A stretch of DNA of 64,000 bases from Flavobacteriia bacterium (GCA_947446925.1 CANFHU010000012.1:17690-81689), one strand, 5' to 3'. Positions 1-10,164 are shown, counted from the stretch's first letter. The notes: generated by a model from the sequence alone, not told the origin. Program-made: numbers and translations.

Positions 1-671
1 GCTGCCAATACGCCAAACATAATGGAGTCAAGACGTGGTAAAACTTGTCGTGTAATTTGAAGGTTTAATTCTTCGAAATCGGTTAAATGTAATGTTCGAT
101 ATAAATACAAACGGTAACTAATAATAGCTATGATTCCAGCGATTAATACGATTAATGTCGTTGTTTTTACCGTCGCTTTACGTATCTGTAATGCAAAGAA
201 TAAAGCAATAGGTGTAAGTAAGTAAAACCATTCTTCGATACTTAAACTCCAGGATTCTGCGAAAAACAATGGTAATTTATGGTTTAAGTTTTGTGTGAAG
301 ATAAAGTAGCGATACCAATCGGAGGGCACACGTTCTACTTTGAATGCAAACGTATATATTAATACTACTGTTAATATGATGAAATAAATAGGTGCGGTTC
401 GAAGCCATCTACGTGACCAAAAATTGAGTAGAACTGGAAACGTCGGTTTTTCTTTTTCTACAATTTTGATAAGAATTCCTCCAATTAAAAATCCACTTAA
501 CACAAAAAACATCGCAACACCATCTAAGGTTATTTTGCGAATGATGTCTTTGTATGCTTCAGGAACTAAAATCGCACTGTGTCCAAAAACAACATATAAG
601 ATAGCAAACATCCGTAATAAGTCTAAGCCAAATACGCGCGAATGTCCATAATTGATTTTTAAAAAATTCAT
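1..671 (-). CDS. Acyltransferase 3 family membrane protein (partial, C-terminus outside window)
   Basis: Open from an ATG at 671 to the window edge, at least 223 residues, so the gene runs off the left end. The N-terminus reads MNFLKINYGHSRVFGLDLLR, followed by hydrophobic segments, a G-H pair (VVFGHSAIL), LSGFLIGG and then AESWSLSIEEWFYFLTP. These are the hallmark blocks of the acyltransferase-3/OafA family (PF01757), integral membrane enzymes that O-acylate surface polysaccharides or other envelope glycans. Typical members have 10 to 11 membrane helices and 350 to 400 residues, so a bit more than half is visible. The acceptor substrate cannot be told. A second, distant member of the family lies at 54589-55743. 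Confidence 0.9.
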   Translation of the reverse strand, partial: MNFLKINYGHSRVFGLDLLRMFAILYVVFGHSAILVPEAYKDIIRKITLDGVAMFFVLSGFLIGGILIKIVEKEKPTFPVLLNFWSRRWLRTAPIYFIILTVVLIYTFAFKVERVPSDWYRYFIFTQNLNHKLPLFFAESWSLSIEEWFYLLTPIALFFALQIRKATVKTTTLIVLIAGIIAIISYRLYLYRTLHLTDFEELNLQITRQVLPRLDSIMFGVLA

Positions 672-838
672 CCAGTAGGTAAAAGTTATATCTCTAACAA
701 ATGTACTTATTAAAGTAGAAAATTGAAAATGAAAAACAATAAAGTAATATGGAAATTATTTTGTTAAATCGAACAACTATTTGTTGTGGATTGGAGTATC
801 TATAACGCTTTCGGAGGGTAATGTAAATTGGGTAGGTG

Positions 839-870
839 TTGTGTTCTGATATTTTTAAGAATTAATTTTG
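839..870 (+). promoter_or_regulatory. Bacteroidota-type promoter for the 38-aa ORF
   Basis: TTG at 839-841 and TAATTTTG at 863-870 separated by 21 bases match the Bacteroidota -33/-7 pattern (TTG-N17-23-TAnnTTTG). The expected start of transcription is near 877, about 60 bases before the ATG at 937. Confidence 0.5.
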
Positions 871-936
871 TAATTCATTGTTTTTCAGTAATTAATTTCG
901 TAAATTAAACATGTTATTCACCTAAATACTACGGTT

Positions 937-1053
937 ATGGACGAGAACACAAAAGACGATAAAATCAAGATTTTTATCGCATATTCCATTATAATTATCG
1001 TGACCGTTATGGTTTTACTAGTAGCCTTTGGCGCTTTTGATACACCTAAATAA
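937..1053 (+). CDS. 38-residue single-span membrane protein
   Basis: ATG at 937 to TAA at 1051-1053 encodes 38 residues: a charged N-terminus (MDENTKDDKIK), one hydrophobic segment of about 21 residues (IFIAYSIIIIVTVMVLLVAFG) and a short tail AFDTPK. The arrangement is that of a small inner-membrane peptide. A good promoter lies upstream (839-870) and a strong hairpin terminator directly downstream (1081-1111), so the ORF is a self-contained transcription unit, which supports it being real despite its size. No family recognised. Confidence 0.6.
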   Translation: MDENTKDDKIKIFIAYSIIIIVTVMVLLVAFGAFDTPK

Positions 1054-1080
1054 CTTCGAAGATACATGTTTTAATAAAGT

Positions 1081-1111
1081 AAAAAGGCTGTCGAATAGAG
1101 ACAGCCTTTTT
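1081..1111. terminator. Bidirectional intrinsic terminator
   Basis: Perfect 12-bp stem (AAAAAGGCTGTC / GACAGCCTTTTT) with a 7-base loop and A/T tracts on both sides. It lies between the 38-aa ORF (+) and the 94-aa gene (-) and can serve both. Confidence 0.9.
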
Positions 1112-1126
1112 AGAATTGTGATTGTT

Positions 1127-1411
1127 TTAACTCACATATTCAACATCTAGTATACGTGATATTGGTATCCACATTCCTCCTTTGAGGCAAATAAATTTAG
1201 TTCCAGTTGCCCAGATGGTTGTCTCTACTTTTTTAGGACCTTCATCATCTTGGAAGTATATAATTACTTTAGAATGATGTATATTTCCTAGAAGTGTCGC
1301 TTTTTCAAGTCGTTGAATGATATCGTCGTGTTGATCCAATTCCAACTCCTTGTGAAAAGAAAGAGATGGTACTACTTCTTTTTCAATGCGTGTATAGTAT
1401 AAATTTTCCAT
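1127..1411 (-). CDS. Conserved hypothetical protein (94 aa)
   Basis: 94 residues, no signal peptide or membrane segment. The C-terminal half (VETTIWATGTKFICLKGGMWIPISRILDVEYV) resembles a small soluble family common in Flavobacteriia, with a short beta-rich domain ending in a G-x-W-I-P-I-x-R-I motif. Function unknown. Its transcript would end at the hairpin at 1081-1111. No obvious TAnnTTTG box is seen just upstream. Confidence 0.7.
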   Translation of the reverse strand: MENLYYTRIEKEVVPSLSFHKELELDQHDDIIQRLEKATLLGNIHHSKVIIYFQDDEGPKKVETTIWATGTKFICLKGGMWIPISRILDVEYVS

Positions 1412-1832
1412 GACTTTCGAGGTTAGGGTTAATACGTGTGTGGATTCTTGTTCACCTATAAATAATTAAAGTAGGTTACTAGAGAAACATTGAACCAGTA
1501 AGTATTCCTAAATGATTCATAACATGTAAATTACTAATTTAAATTGGATTTTGCAAGTATTTGTTAATAATTAACCACTTGTTTTACAGGGGTATTCAAT
1601 TTGAGTTAGTTGTTTATCTATTGAAAAACAATGGTTTAAGTTTTAATTGAAGAAAAGCTAAAAGTCTGTTTATTAACAATTAGTGTTTTTAATGAATGTT
1701 AGTTTGCACCCTGAATTGTTAATATCTGTGCTAGTTAAACTGTTTGAAGCGCACTTCATGTGTAAAAATCGTATTTTAATTATTAAAAATCAGACTTGTA
1801 CTTCCAGATAAACAAATGAATCTCCTTTAAAC
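1412..1832. other. Intergenic, AT-rich, nothing recognised
   Basis: About 420 bases without a supportable ORF on either strand. No clear TAnnTTTG promoter, hairpin terminator, RNA gene or repeat was seen by eye. Confidence 0.5.
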
Positions 1833-2312
1833 TTATAATAGTTTATGCCATTTTAAGATTTCGGCAAGTTTTGTATTGGATTTTGCTAACTCGCGAAGTA
1901 CCGAAATAATTTTGCTTTGGTTCGATCGATTATTTTTCACTTTTAGCAGTTCATTATCCATGGCTTGTACTTTTAATTCCAATGGTTTTAACATCGTGCG
2001 ACGATCCCATAGGGTAAATCCAATAATAACAGCACAAATAGCACCGAAGATACCAACCATATAACCGATGTAACTTAAGTGTTCTTCAAAATGTTTATCT
2101 ACCTGCTCAAATCGTTTATCTACCTGTTCAAAGCGCTTGTCTATTTGGTTAAAGCCATCCTCCATGCGCTTCTCTAAAGCCTCTAATTTTGTTTCTGTGC
2201 GTATCATACGTGCACGATCTTCGTCTGTGAAATTTTGCGCAAACGTATTGTTTATGTTTACAGAAACCAGTAAACTAAACAGGAGGAATCGGTATATAAT
2301 TGTCTGTAACAT
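1833..2312 (-). CDS. Exported coiled-coil protein with one membrane anchor
   Basis: 159 residues. A signal peptide (about residues 1-25, ending NNTFAQ) is followed by a heptad-rich stretch with a nearly exact 7-residue repeat (RFEQVDK, RFEQVDK, HFEEH), a transmembrane helix at about 72-93 (YIGYMVGIFGAICAVIIGFTLW) and a second helical segment rich in K, L and N. The layout (coiled coil, single span, helix) resembles small phage-hemolysin/XhlA- or DUF1640-like anchors, but no specific family can be assigned. Probably oligomeric in the membrane. Confidence 0.75.
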   Translation of the reverse strand: MLQTIIYRFLLFSLLVSVNINNTFAQNFTDEDRARMIRTETKLEALEKRMEDGFNQIDKRFEQVDKRFEQVDKHFEEHLSYIGYMVGIFGAICAVIIGFTLWDRRTMLKPLELKVQAMDNELLKVKNNRSNQSKIISVLRELAKSNTKLAEILKWHKLL

Positions 2313-2511
2313 TCGTTTTAATTGTCAAATAGCAACTAGTATAAAATTACAAAAAAAATAAAAACACGCTACCAAACTTTTCAAAATCGCGTATAAATAC
2401 GATGATTTTTCGAAGTATAAAAACCTGTAAACGTCTAATAACAGCAGTGAGTAATAAATAGTTCTTTTATCTATGATTTTAGATGCGGTAGTGAAGTAAA
2501 GAAGTTTGTGT

Positions 2512-2556
2512 TATTTCCGCCAAAAGTGTGTTTTTTATCCATTTTTGGCGGAAATA
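2512..2556. repeat. 14-bp perfect inverted repeat
   Basis: Arms 2512-2525 (TATTTCCGCCAAAA) and 2543-2556 with a 17-base loop. No U-tract follows on either strand, so it is not a classical terminator. It lies in the 500-base gap between the coiled-coil gene and the giant adhesin; the rest of that gap shows only the terminator at 2764-2790. Confidence 0.6.
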
Positions 2557-2763
2557 TTTAGCGATATTAAACTTAATATCTTTAAAAGTTAGGAGCTTTA
2601 ACGACTACTTTAAGTCTGTTTTTTTTATAGTTAAAGTAGTTGTATAACTTAAATTGAAATACAATTTCGGCGCTTAAACTGTTCTTTACTAGGTTTCCAA
2701 CAATAGGTTTTGTTGTTAATAGTACCAAAATTGCTAGACAAAGCATATAGGTGAAAATACAAA

Positions 2764-2790
2764 ACCCCTTGGTTTTAGTTTCCAAGGGGT
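2764..2790 (-). terminator. Intrinsic terminator of the 2364-aa adhesin gene
   Basis: ACCCCTTGG / CCAAGGGGT stem with a 9-base loop. On the minus strand it is followed by TTTT, and it lies 25 bases past the stop codon of the giant gene at 2815. Confidence 0.85.
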
Positions 2791-2814
2791 CGAATGAAGT
2801 TTAGATTTACTCCT

Positions 2815-3425
2815 TTAATTATTCGCAATTGTCACTTTTACACGATCTACTACTACCTTGTTTTGGTTACTTATCTCTACTATATACAAACCTGTCACCG
2901 CGTTTGGTAAATGGATTTCATAACTATTATTTCCGACGAATGCATCATAGGTATCTGAAAATATTACCTGACCAATTTCGTTTAGTAAATGTAGTGTGTA
3001 ACTTGCATTGTTTTGTGCTTTTAAATCGACATGGATCAATTGATTCGTAACAGGGTTTGGGTATACATTTACGTCTATTTCAGAAGGAATTTGTGCTACG
3101 ACTAATTTCACGGATACAATGTCTGAATACGCAAACTTACCATCAAAATCGGTTTGTTTCAAACGGTAGTAAGACACTCCGGTATATGGATTCGCATCGT
3201 AGCCAAAGTAGTATTGATTCACTTTACTGTTTCCGGATCCTTTTTTCGTAAATACTTTCTCAAAAGTTTTACCATCCAAAGATCTTTCTACGGTAAAGAA
3301 ATCATTGTTTTCTTCGGAACCTGTTTCCCAATCTAAACGTACCTTTTTGCCTTCTGTTTTTGCGGTGAAATTAATTAAAGTAATTGGTAATGCGCTTGGA
3401 TCTTCTACACTGAAAGGGGAGAAGG
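2815..3425 (-). repeat. 3'-terminal segment shared with adhesin B (inverted copy)
   Basis: Encodes FSPFSVEDPSALPIT through the T9SS tail. It is nearly identical at DNA level in long stretches to 23026-23638 of the other giant gene, which lies in opposite orientation about 20 kb away. The pair forms a large inverted repeat. Confidence 0.8.
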
Positions 3426-6400
3426 AGGTGATAGAATCTCGGGAAATAGTGTAAAAGTCTCCTGAACTATTTGTTGCAGAAACAGGTGTAAATCCTGTGT
3501 CCCAAGAAGTACCGTTCCAATGACCTATGTAACAATTTGTTCGAGTAAAATCTGGTAATTCTCGTGCAATATTCCATTGGAGTGTCATAGAAACGGTATA
3601 ACCAGCACCATTTGCACTCACATACCAACTTCTGTCGATACAATGATTTGTTTTAGGTGAACCTGAAGTTCCATTAGACAAACGACCTTGACCGATATAA
3701 ACACTAATATCACGAGTAGTTCCTGTATTGTTTAATGTGCATGGTGTGTAGTCATTTGAATTAGCAGAAAATCCAATCGGGAATACCTGTTTTCCTACAA
3801 CTGCACTACTACCTAAATCTCGTTGTATTACTTTACCAGATCCATTCGTGACGATAAAATTAGCATCATCATACCCACTAAATATCCCATTACTTCCTAT
3901 TGTTAAATCGTAATTGTTTAATGTGAGTTTGGAGCCTCCATTAAATACAAAGTTTCCGTTAACCGTTATCGCACCACCCGCAATTTTTGAGGATGCATTG
4001 CTTATTGTTACGTTACCATAGTTTTTTGCTGGTATTACTTGTGTACCAGTCGGAGCATTAAAATGTATGGTTGCCCCCACATCTATCGTGCCTAAAGTTG
4101 GTATAGTTGTACTCGTAATCGTTAGTGTCATATTATTAGATACATCAATTGTACCACTTACTGGATTCGTATTAGTTATGGTAAAGTTTGTCGGATGAAT
4201 TCCATCACCTACGATAATTTTACTACTTGGATCTAGTGACCAACTAGCGTCGTTCGTTGGGGTAGTGGTAGTGTTGTGTAGAATGTAGAATGTTGTTCCG
4301 CCTACCGTCATACTAGATGGATGTGTTCCTGTTCCGTCAGGATTTGAACCCCAATTAGACATACTCGACATTGGTGAAATACCATTATAATAAAAAGTGG
4401 TAACGTCTGAATGAATAGTTATATCTGTTGTAGCGCTTACTTGCGGACACCCACCACTCGTTGGTATGGTATACGTTATGGTGTAGTTACCAGGTGTACT
4501 TGAACTTGGAGTAACGGATCCAGTTGTAATGTCGATACTTAAACCAGTGGTAGAAGAATATAAACCGCCACTTGTACCGCTTAAACTAACAGTTTGACCC
4601 GCACCTTGGTTGGTGGTAAATGGGGAACCGTTATAGGTAATAGAAGCGGTTGGTAATGTTGTTACGGTGACATTTGTTTCTGAAGAAGTAGCACTACATC
4701 CACTTGCATTGGTAACAATTACGGAGTAATTACCTGTAGCGGTAACATTGATGCTTGAAGTTGTAGCGCCATTACTCCAAAGATAGGATGCACCTGCAGA
4801 TGCGTTTAAGGTTACGCTTCCTCCACTACAAAAAGTAGTTGCTCCTCCTGCTGAAATGGTTGCTGTAGGTAATGGATTTACCGTTACAACCGCACTACCT
4901 GTTTTATCACTAGCGTTAGCAGTACAATTTGCATCGCTTAAAGCAGATACAGTATATGTTTTAGAAGATGATGGACTCACCGTAAAAGTATATGGACTGC
5001 TTGTAATTCCAGAAACGGATACAGGGGTTGTACCATCCGTATAGGTAAGGCTCCATGGTTGAGTACCCGTCAAAGCGATACTGATATAAGAAGAAGTAGC
5101 ACCATTACAAATAGTTTGATCTCCGGAAATCAGAGAAGTAGGACGCGCATTTACAGTAACCGTTGCACTACCTGTTTTATCACCAGCGTTAGCAGTACAA
5201 TTTGCATCGCTTAAAGCAGATACAGTATATGTTTTAGATGACGAAGGACTCACCGTAAAAGTATATGGGCTGGATGTAATACCAGTAACAGAAACTGGTG
5301 TTGTACCATCGGTATAGGTAAGACTCCAAGGTTGAGAACCAGTCAAAGCAATACTGATATTAGAAGAAGTAGCACCATTACAAATACTTTGTGTTCCAGA
5401 AATTACGGATGTTGGTCCAGCTTTAGGAACTATTTCTCCAGTACTTAGAATCATTGCACCACACGAATAATTGTTAAATGTAATTTGACTCAGTTGTGTT
5501 GAATTCAAACCTGTCCCATCTGAGCCAATAAAAATTTGACGTCCACTTGTGTTTGCTGTACCTGCAACACCATTCCAATTGTATATTGTGATGGTGGAAG
5601 CATCCCATGTTTGACCACTACTTGCTTTAAAGTAGTATTTGTTAGCACCACTTGTTCCTAGGTTAATTGTAGTATTCACATCTAAATCTAACTGACCAGC
5701 AGAACTTGCTGTTGCCGTACCAGAACCTAAATCAAACAATCCTAAATTCAAAGTTACACCTGAAGTTGTGGTGGTTTGAATTACACCCGCTGATGCACTC
5801 ACTGGTAAAGCATTGGCAACGCCTAGGGAGATTGAACCGTTGGATAAAATTGTTTTACCCGTAAAGGTATTCACTCCAGAAAGCATTAAAGTACCAGCAC
5901 CAGTTTTTGTTAAATTGCCACTTCCAGCAACAACACCTCCATAAGATAAGGTTTTTGTGCTTGACACATCTATTGATCCATTGGAAGTGCCTATTGTAAT
6001 ACCCCTATTTAAGGATAACGTAAAATCATTCGTAATTCCAAGAGTTCCACCATTTAAAGTTATGCTAGAAGCAGTTGTCGAACCAGGAACAGCACCTAAA
6101 TTACCATCGGAAGAAATATTTAATGTTCCAGCATTTATTGTAGTATTTCCAGTATATGTGTTTGCGCCTGATAAGGTAAGTGTCTCGTTACCTATTTTTG
6201 TTAATGCATACCCACCGCTTATTATTCCGCTTAATGTCAGACCTCCTGTTCCGGAAGAAGCCAAAGTAGCATTTCCTGTTAGGGTAATCGGATTTGCAAA
6301 AGTGGTTAATGAACTACCCGTGCTATTGAAAAGTGCACCTGAATTAGAAACTCCTGAACCTTGGATTTCAAAAGAACCCCAAGAATCTACGGTTTTGTTG

Positions 6401-9400
6401 TTTATATCTAATGCTCCTCCATTTTCTATAACTACTTTATTTCCAGATGCTCCTGTCCATGTTGCGCCTGCTTGATATTGATGACCTTGTTGAATTATAA
6501 ATATTTGACTTGTAGTTGTAAAGTCAGATGGATTATTTGAAGTTGTATATCTAGTTGAATTATAGTAATTATTTCCGCCACCTGTACCTGAACCTGAGGA
6601 AGAACTAACCTTCATAGATGTGTTTGAGTAAATTGCTACAACATTCCCCCAAAAAGTACCATCACTTTTATTTATAGTATCACCAACTGAGAAGTCTGAA
6701 AGAAAATTTGTATTCGTTCCAGTTATTGTTGTTGATGATTTTGAAATTGTACCTGCTAGATTAGTTGCACACGAACCGGTTCGACAACTGTAATTGCTTC
6801 CAGACCTGTATCTAGTCCAATTTGAAGTTGATTGAGAAGGAGTGTTAGAAGTAGAAGTTTTAGAATACCAAATTGATCCTGAAATACTTTCATATGCTCC
6901 TATATATTGATTTGCATTAGGTCTAGAGATTTTAATTAAATCATTCTGAATATTAATATTTGCATCATTGTATAAATTCTTTCCTTTTTGAGATAAATAG
7001 GTTGATGATGTAGCTTGCCCATTGATATCTAGATAGATTGTATTTGATTGACCTGTTCCGTTAGTACCACTTGAATAGTTTGTAATTAAATTTCCAGTTC
7101 CATTTGTTCTTGACAAGGTAACTGTAGAACCTTCCCAGTTTGCAAAGGAGATAGAAGTAGTGTTAAATGTTATTGCATTAGCTGTTCCTCCTGTAGCCTG
7201 ATAATAATTATTATCATGATATATAGTTCCATTTGTTGGTACATATAAATTTTGACAATCTGTTCCACTTTTTATAATAAATATATTATTATATAAATAA
7301 TACGTTCCGGTTGATAGGTTTAAATTCCTTAAATTGCTAGAAGTGCTTGATCTTATTTGATTATATAGAAATGTATTGCTGTAAATATAAGATGTCAAAG
7401 CACCAATTGAGACTAAATGACCAGTATATGTTGCATATAAATTTGGCGTACTAATGAAGTTGTTATAAATCTTAAGTGTACCTGATGTGATTCCATCTAG
7501 AGAGAAAATTTTTGATTGAAGATCAGTACCGTTATGACCACTATTTGATAAGTTAGTAAACTTATTATGATTTATTGTAATTGTTAAGTTACTATTTGTT
7601 GAACTTACTAAATAAGAAGATCCTTTTATTACACCAGAGCTAACTCCATTTACAATGTTATCTACAATATTTTCAGAAATTTGGATTGTTGTAGATGAAC
7701 ACATAATTGCTAAAGCACTAACATTTGTGTTTCCTGATCCTGTAGATTCATTACATTGTATTTTTTTTATTTCGTTGCCTTTAAGTAATGTTTGTGATGA
7801 GCCAGTTAAATTTTGACCTAAATAAATACCATACATTATATTATCACCTGAAGCATTATTAATTACAGTACTATATTCACCATTACATTTAGAAGAAGTG
7901 CCACCAATATAATTTTGATTTATTTGATATCCATCACCGGAATCAACAAAAATAAATGCATAATTATTAGTTCCAGCAGCTGAACCTCCAATTGAAGTAG
8001 TAAGATATATACTATTACCTTGTATCATCCATGCATCCGAATTTGTATTAATATAAATTCCATCATCTCCAAAATCCCTCACCTCACAATTCGAAATCGT
8101 ATTCGACGCATTCACATACCCTGCCGACCCAGTCGATTCTATCGCATATTTCTGCGTACCACTATTCGGAAAAATGATACAATTATCAATGGTATTATTA
8201 CTGTTTCCTACCGAACTTGAAGTTCCAAAAAGTACCGTCGCTACAGTGGATGTACCAGCACTTTTGATATTCGTGTATTGTATCGTGTTGTTGGTTGCGC
8301 CCTCGTTAAAACGAATAACATTACCGCTCGTTGTTGTATTATAAATTGTTAGAAAGTTCGTTGTCCCTGAACCACCTAATCTACCATCTATCGTTACATA
8401 ATCTGCTCCATTCATATCAATCAGCGCACTAGTAGAACTTCCGTCCATCGTAATTGCAGCGGTAACATTGCTTTTTGGTCTAATCGTTAACGTCGCTGAA
8501 GCGGAAGTATTAAGCCCGTAAAAGTTTATCGGATACGTTTCGTTTACTTCTTGTGTCGTACGATACGTTTCATCCAATTCCAAAATGACATTCCCTGAAA
8601 TACATTCTTTTATCGCAGCTAATGCTGCAGTAAGTGTAGTCCAATTCCCTCCAGATGCAAGTGTTCCAATCGTATATGTGCCACTGTACGTTGTTCCACA
8701 TGTTCCACTTGTATATTCATAACAGCCAATGTCTGGATTCCCTTTACGCAAATTGGAAGCATAATCATCAATAGGAGGGGAGTTTGTAGTTGTACCGGCG
8801 TTGATACATGGGGAACTGCTTTGAAGCGTCATGTTCGTAGTACTTGTCACAAGTGGATTGGTGTTAGCTGCCAAACAATTTGTTGTTACATCTGCTGTGA
8901 TTATACCATAACAACAATTGATTAATGATGTGGTAGAAGACCCTGCATCATAAAAGTCTTTGCCAGTATTACTGTAAAGTATAGTATTGTAGATGTTGGC
9001 AATATATGCTGCATAAATACCATTTGTGCTACCTGCAGGACTTGTATTATTATAAACTGTTGAATTTTTAACAGTCAAAGTAGTATTGGCATTACCATAA
9101 ATAACCCCATTGTGGCTTGAAGAATTAGATGTGTTTCCGTAAAATTGGCTGTTAATAATAATTAAATCTGAATTAGTACTACCATTAACTGCGATAGCTG
9201 AGCCGTTGTTTATACCTGCACAGGAATTATTAGCGAATTTACATCTGGTTATATTTAGATTAATTTCTCCGGATGTCGTAGATGCATAGATAGCACCACC
9301 ACTCCCTGATCCTGTAATGTCACAATTTTGGAAAGTACAGTTTGTAATGGTTGTGTTAAAAGTACTTGTTGTTGAAAAAAGAGTGATTGCAGCTCCATTT

Positions 9401-9909
9401 GATGAAGCAACATCACAATTGTCAAATAAACAGTTTGTTAAAATTAAACCATCAACCCCATCTGTATTTTGATTTATCCCTCTGGTATAATCTTTTATAG
9501 TGATTTTATCAATCGTAATGTTGTCGTTGGTTGAATTAGTAATACCCATCCAAAGGCTTGTGTTATCTGAGTCAAAGATACTCGTTGGTGTTCCGCTAGA
9601 CAATGCTGCCCCTTGAATCGTGAAACTTTCATCATCAGAACCAATGGCAATTCCTTTCTCTGTATACGTCCCTGCCGCCACATAAATAATATCCCCACTT
9701 CCCAAATTATAGGTGTCAAAAATACTTTGTATTGTTGCTTTTGGAGTACCAACTGCGGTTCCGTTATTTCCAACTGTCCCATTCGTCGCAACATAATAAT
9801 TCGTTGCAAAACTTTTTCCCGTGAAAAAACAAATAAATAGTAACATTAAAATGCCAATCTTCCCAATTCTAACGCCGTTTTTGTACTTTGTTTCTACCAT
9901 TCCTTCCAT
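2815..9909 (-). CDS. Giant T9SS-exported beta-helix adhesin A (2364 aa)
   Basis: ATG at 9909 (a second in-frame ATG at 9900 is possible). Signal peptide about 1-35 ending KSFA. Residues about 36-400 and 403-990 are two right-handed beta-helix regions, the first closing with SPCINAG...DIGCYEY. About 1220-1330 holds autotransporter-associated beta-strand repeats (TLSGANTYTGNTTINAGTLNI). Two 91-residue Ig-like repeats (period 273 bp) start with SxISGxQxICNGATSS near 1500 and 1590, followed by further Ig-like modules. The last about 88 residues (IDVNVYPNP to VKVTIANN) form a T9SS type A sorting domain. This is a secreted or surface-anchored protein of adhesin type; its ligand is unknown. No TAnnTTTG box lies on the minus strand between this ATG and the recombination site at 10094-10116, so as drawn the gene appears to lack its own promoter. 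The 3' end is homologous to the 12077 gene. Confidence 0.93.
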   Translation of the reverse strand: MEGMVETKYKNGVRIGKIGILMLLFICFFTGKSFATNYYVATNGTVGNNGTAVGTPKATIQSIFDTYNLGSGDIIYVAAGTYTEKGIAIGSDDESFTIQGAALSSGTPTSIFDSDNTSLWMGITNSTNDNITIDKITIKDYTRGINQNTDGVDGLILTNCLFDNCDVASSNGAAITLFSTTSTFNTTITNCTFQNCDITGSGSGGAIYASTTSGEINLNITRCKFANNSCAGINNGSAIAVNGSTNSDLIIINSQFYGNTSNSSSHNGVIYGNANTTLTVKNSTVYNNTSPAGSTNGIYAAYIANIYNTILYSNTGKDFYDAGSSTTSLINCCYGIITADVTTNCLAANTNPLVTSTTNMTLQSSSPCINAGTTTNSPPIDDYASNLRKGNPDIGCYEYTSGTCGTTYSGTYTIGTLASGGNWTTLTAALAAIKECISGNVILELDETYRTTQEVNETYPINFYGLNTSASATLTIRPKSNVTAAITMDGSSTSALIDMNGADYVTIDGRLGGSGTTNFLTIYNTTTSGNVIRFNEGATNNTIQYTNIKSAGTSTVATVLFGTSSSVGNSNNTIDNCIIFPNSGTQKYAIESTGSAGYVNASNTISNCEVRDFGDDGIYINTNSDAWMIQGNSIYLTTSIGGSAAGTNNYAFIFVDSGDGYQINQNYIGGTSSKCNGEYSTVINNASGDNIMYGIYLGQNLTGSSQTLLKGNEIKKIQCNESTGSGNTNVSALAIMCSSTTIQISENIVDNIVNGVSSGVIKGSSYLVSSTNSNLTITINHNKFTNLSNSGHNGTDLQSKIFSLDGITSGTLKIYNNFISTPNLYATYTGHLVSIGALTSYIYSNTFLYNQIRSSTSSNLRNLNLSTGTYYLYNNIFIIKSGTDCQNLYVPTNGTIYHDNNYYQATGGTANAITFNTTSISFANWEGSTVTLSRTNGTGNLITNYSSGTNGTGQSNTIYLDINGQATSSTYLSQKGKNLYNDANINIQNDLIKISRPNANQYIGAYESISGSIWYSKTSTSNTPSQSTSNWTRYRSGSNYSCRTGSCATNLAGTISKSSTTITGTNTNFLSDFSVGDTINKSDGTFWGNVVAIYSNTSMKVSSSSGSGTGGGNNYYNSTRYTTSNNPSDFTTTSQIFIIQQGHQYQAGATWTGASGNKVVIENGGALDINNKTVDSWGSFEIQGSGVSNSGALFNSTGSSLTTFANPITLTGNATLASSGTGGLTLSGIISGGYALTKIGNETLTLSGANTYTGNTTINAGTLNISSDGNLGAVPGSTTASSITLNGGTLGITNDFTLSLNRGITIGTSNGSIDVSSTKTLSYGGVVAGSGNLTKTGAGTLMLSGVNTFTGKTILSNGSISLGVANALPVSASAGVIQTTTTSGVTLNLGLFDLGSGTATASSAGQLDLDVNTTINLGTSGANKYYFKASSGQTWDASTITIYNWNGVAGTANTSGRQIFIGSDGTGLNSTQLSQITFNNYSCGAMILSTGEIVPKAGPTSVISGTQSICNGATSSNISIALTGSQPWSLTYTDGTTPVSVTGITSSPYTFTVSPSSSKTYTVSALSDANCTANAGDKTGSATVTVNARPTSLISGDQTICNGATSSYISIALTGTQPWSLTYTDGTTPVSVSGITSSPYTFTVSPSSSKTYTVSALSDANCTANASDKTGSAVVTVNPLPTATISAGGATTFCSGGSVTLNASAGASYLWSNGATTSSINVTATGNYSVIVTNASGCSATSSETNVTVTTLPTASITYNGSPFTTNQGAGQTVSLSGTSGGLYSSTTGLSIDITTGSVTPSSSTPGNYTITYTIPTSGGCPQVSATTDITIHSDVTTFYYNGISPMSSMSNWGSNPDGTGTHPSSMTVGGTTFYILHNTTTTPTNDASWSLDPSSKIIVGDGIHPTNFTITNTNPVSGTIDVSNNMTLTITSTTIPTLGTIDVGATIHFNAPTGTQVIPAKNYGNVTISNASSKIAGGAITVNGNFVFNGGSKLTLNNYDLTIGSNGIFSGYDDANFIVTNGSGKVIQRDLGSSAVVGKQVFPIGFSANSNDYTPCTLNNTGTTRDISVYIGQGRLSNGTSGSPKTNHCIDRSWYVSANGAGYTVSMTLQWNIARELPDFTRTNCYIGHWNGTSWDTGFTPVSATNSSGDFYTISRDSITSFSPFSVEDPSALPITLINFTAKTEGKKVRLDWETGSEENNDFFTVERSLDGKTFEKVFTKKGSGNSKVNQYYFGYDANPYTGVSYYRLKQTDFDGKFAYSDIVSVKLVVAQIPSEIDVNVYPNPVTNQLIHVDLKAQNNASYTLHLLNEIGQVIFSDTYDAFVGNNSYEIHLPNAVTGLYIVEISNQNKVVVDRVKVTIANN

Positions 9910-10093
9910 CTTATTTCTTTTTATTTCCTGCGAATGATATTCAACATCAAACGCTTAACTAATTCTTTTTTTCTCTTCTACTTGTCTTCGTGTATTTCCG
10001 CTAAAATAAAAGCGAAAAAAAGAAAGAAATATTTGCGTAACCCTTGTTTTTGTTGTAATTTAATGGAAAGTAAGCGGAGAGAAATTTTCCCCG

Positions 10094-10116
10094 TGAAAGT
10101 CTAAACTAGACTTTCA
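10094..10116. repeat. Recombination half-site: left inverted repeat (IRL)
   Basis: Dyad with 10-bp arms TGAAAGTCTA / TAGACTTTCA around AAC. Bases 10098-10116 are the exact reverse complement of 11854-11872 (19 of 19). It lies 184 bases upstream of adhesin A and 68 bases past the recombinase stop. Arms of 7 to 10 bp around a short asymmetric core are what tyrosine recombinases bind. Confidence 0.8.
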
Positions 10117-10141
10117 TCCGAGCCTAATCGTTTCGGTAAAA

Positions 10142-10163
10142 GCACCCAAAAAGGGGTGCGTTG
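10142..10163 (-). terminator. Terminator of the recombinase gene
   Basis: GCACCC / GGGTGC stem (10142-10147 and 10154-10159) with a C-T5 loop, followed on the minus strand by TTTT. It would stop recombinase transcripts before they pass the left repeat and reach adhesin A. Confidence 0.75.
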
Positions 10164-10164
10164 T

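Noticed and set aside
2582..2785. 67-aa minus-strand ORF after the giant adhesin A gene
   Set aside because: It needs a TTG start that lies inside the terminator hairpin at 2764-2790, and the sequence has no family-like features.
5957..6475. 172-aa plus-strand ORF inside adhesin A
   Set aside because: Antisense shadow of a Gly/Thr/Ser-rich repetitive gene. The same holds for similar ORFs over adhesin B (for example 14188-14544 and 16845-17174) and for 49886-50491.
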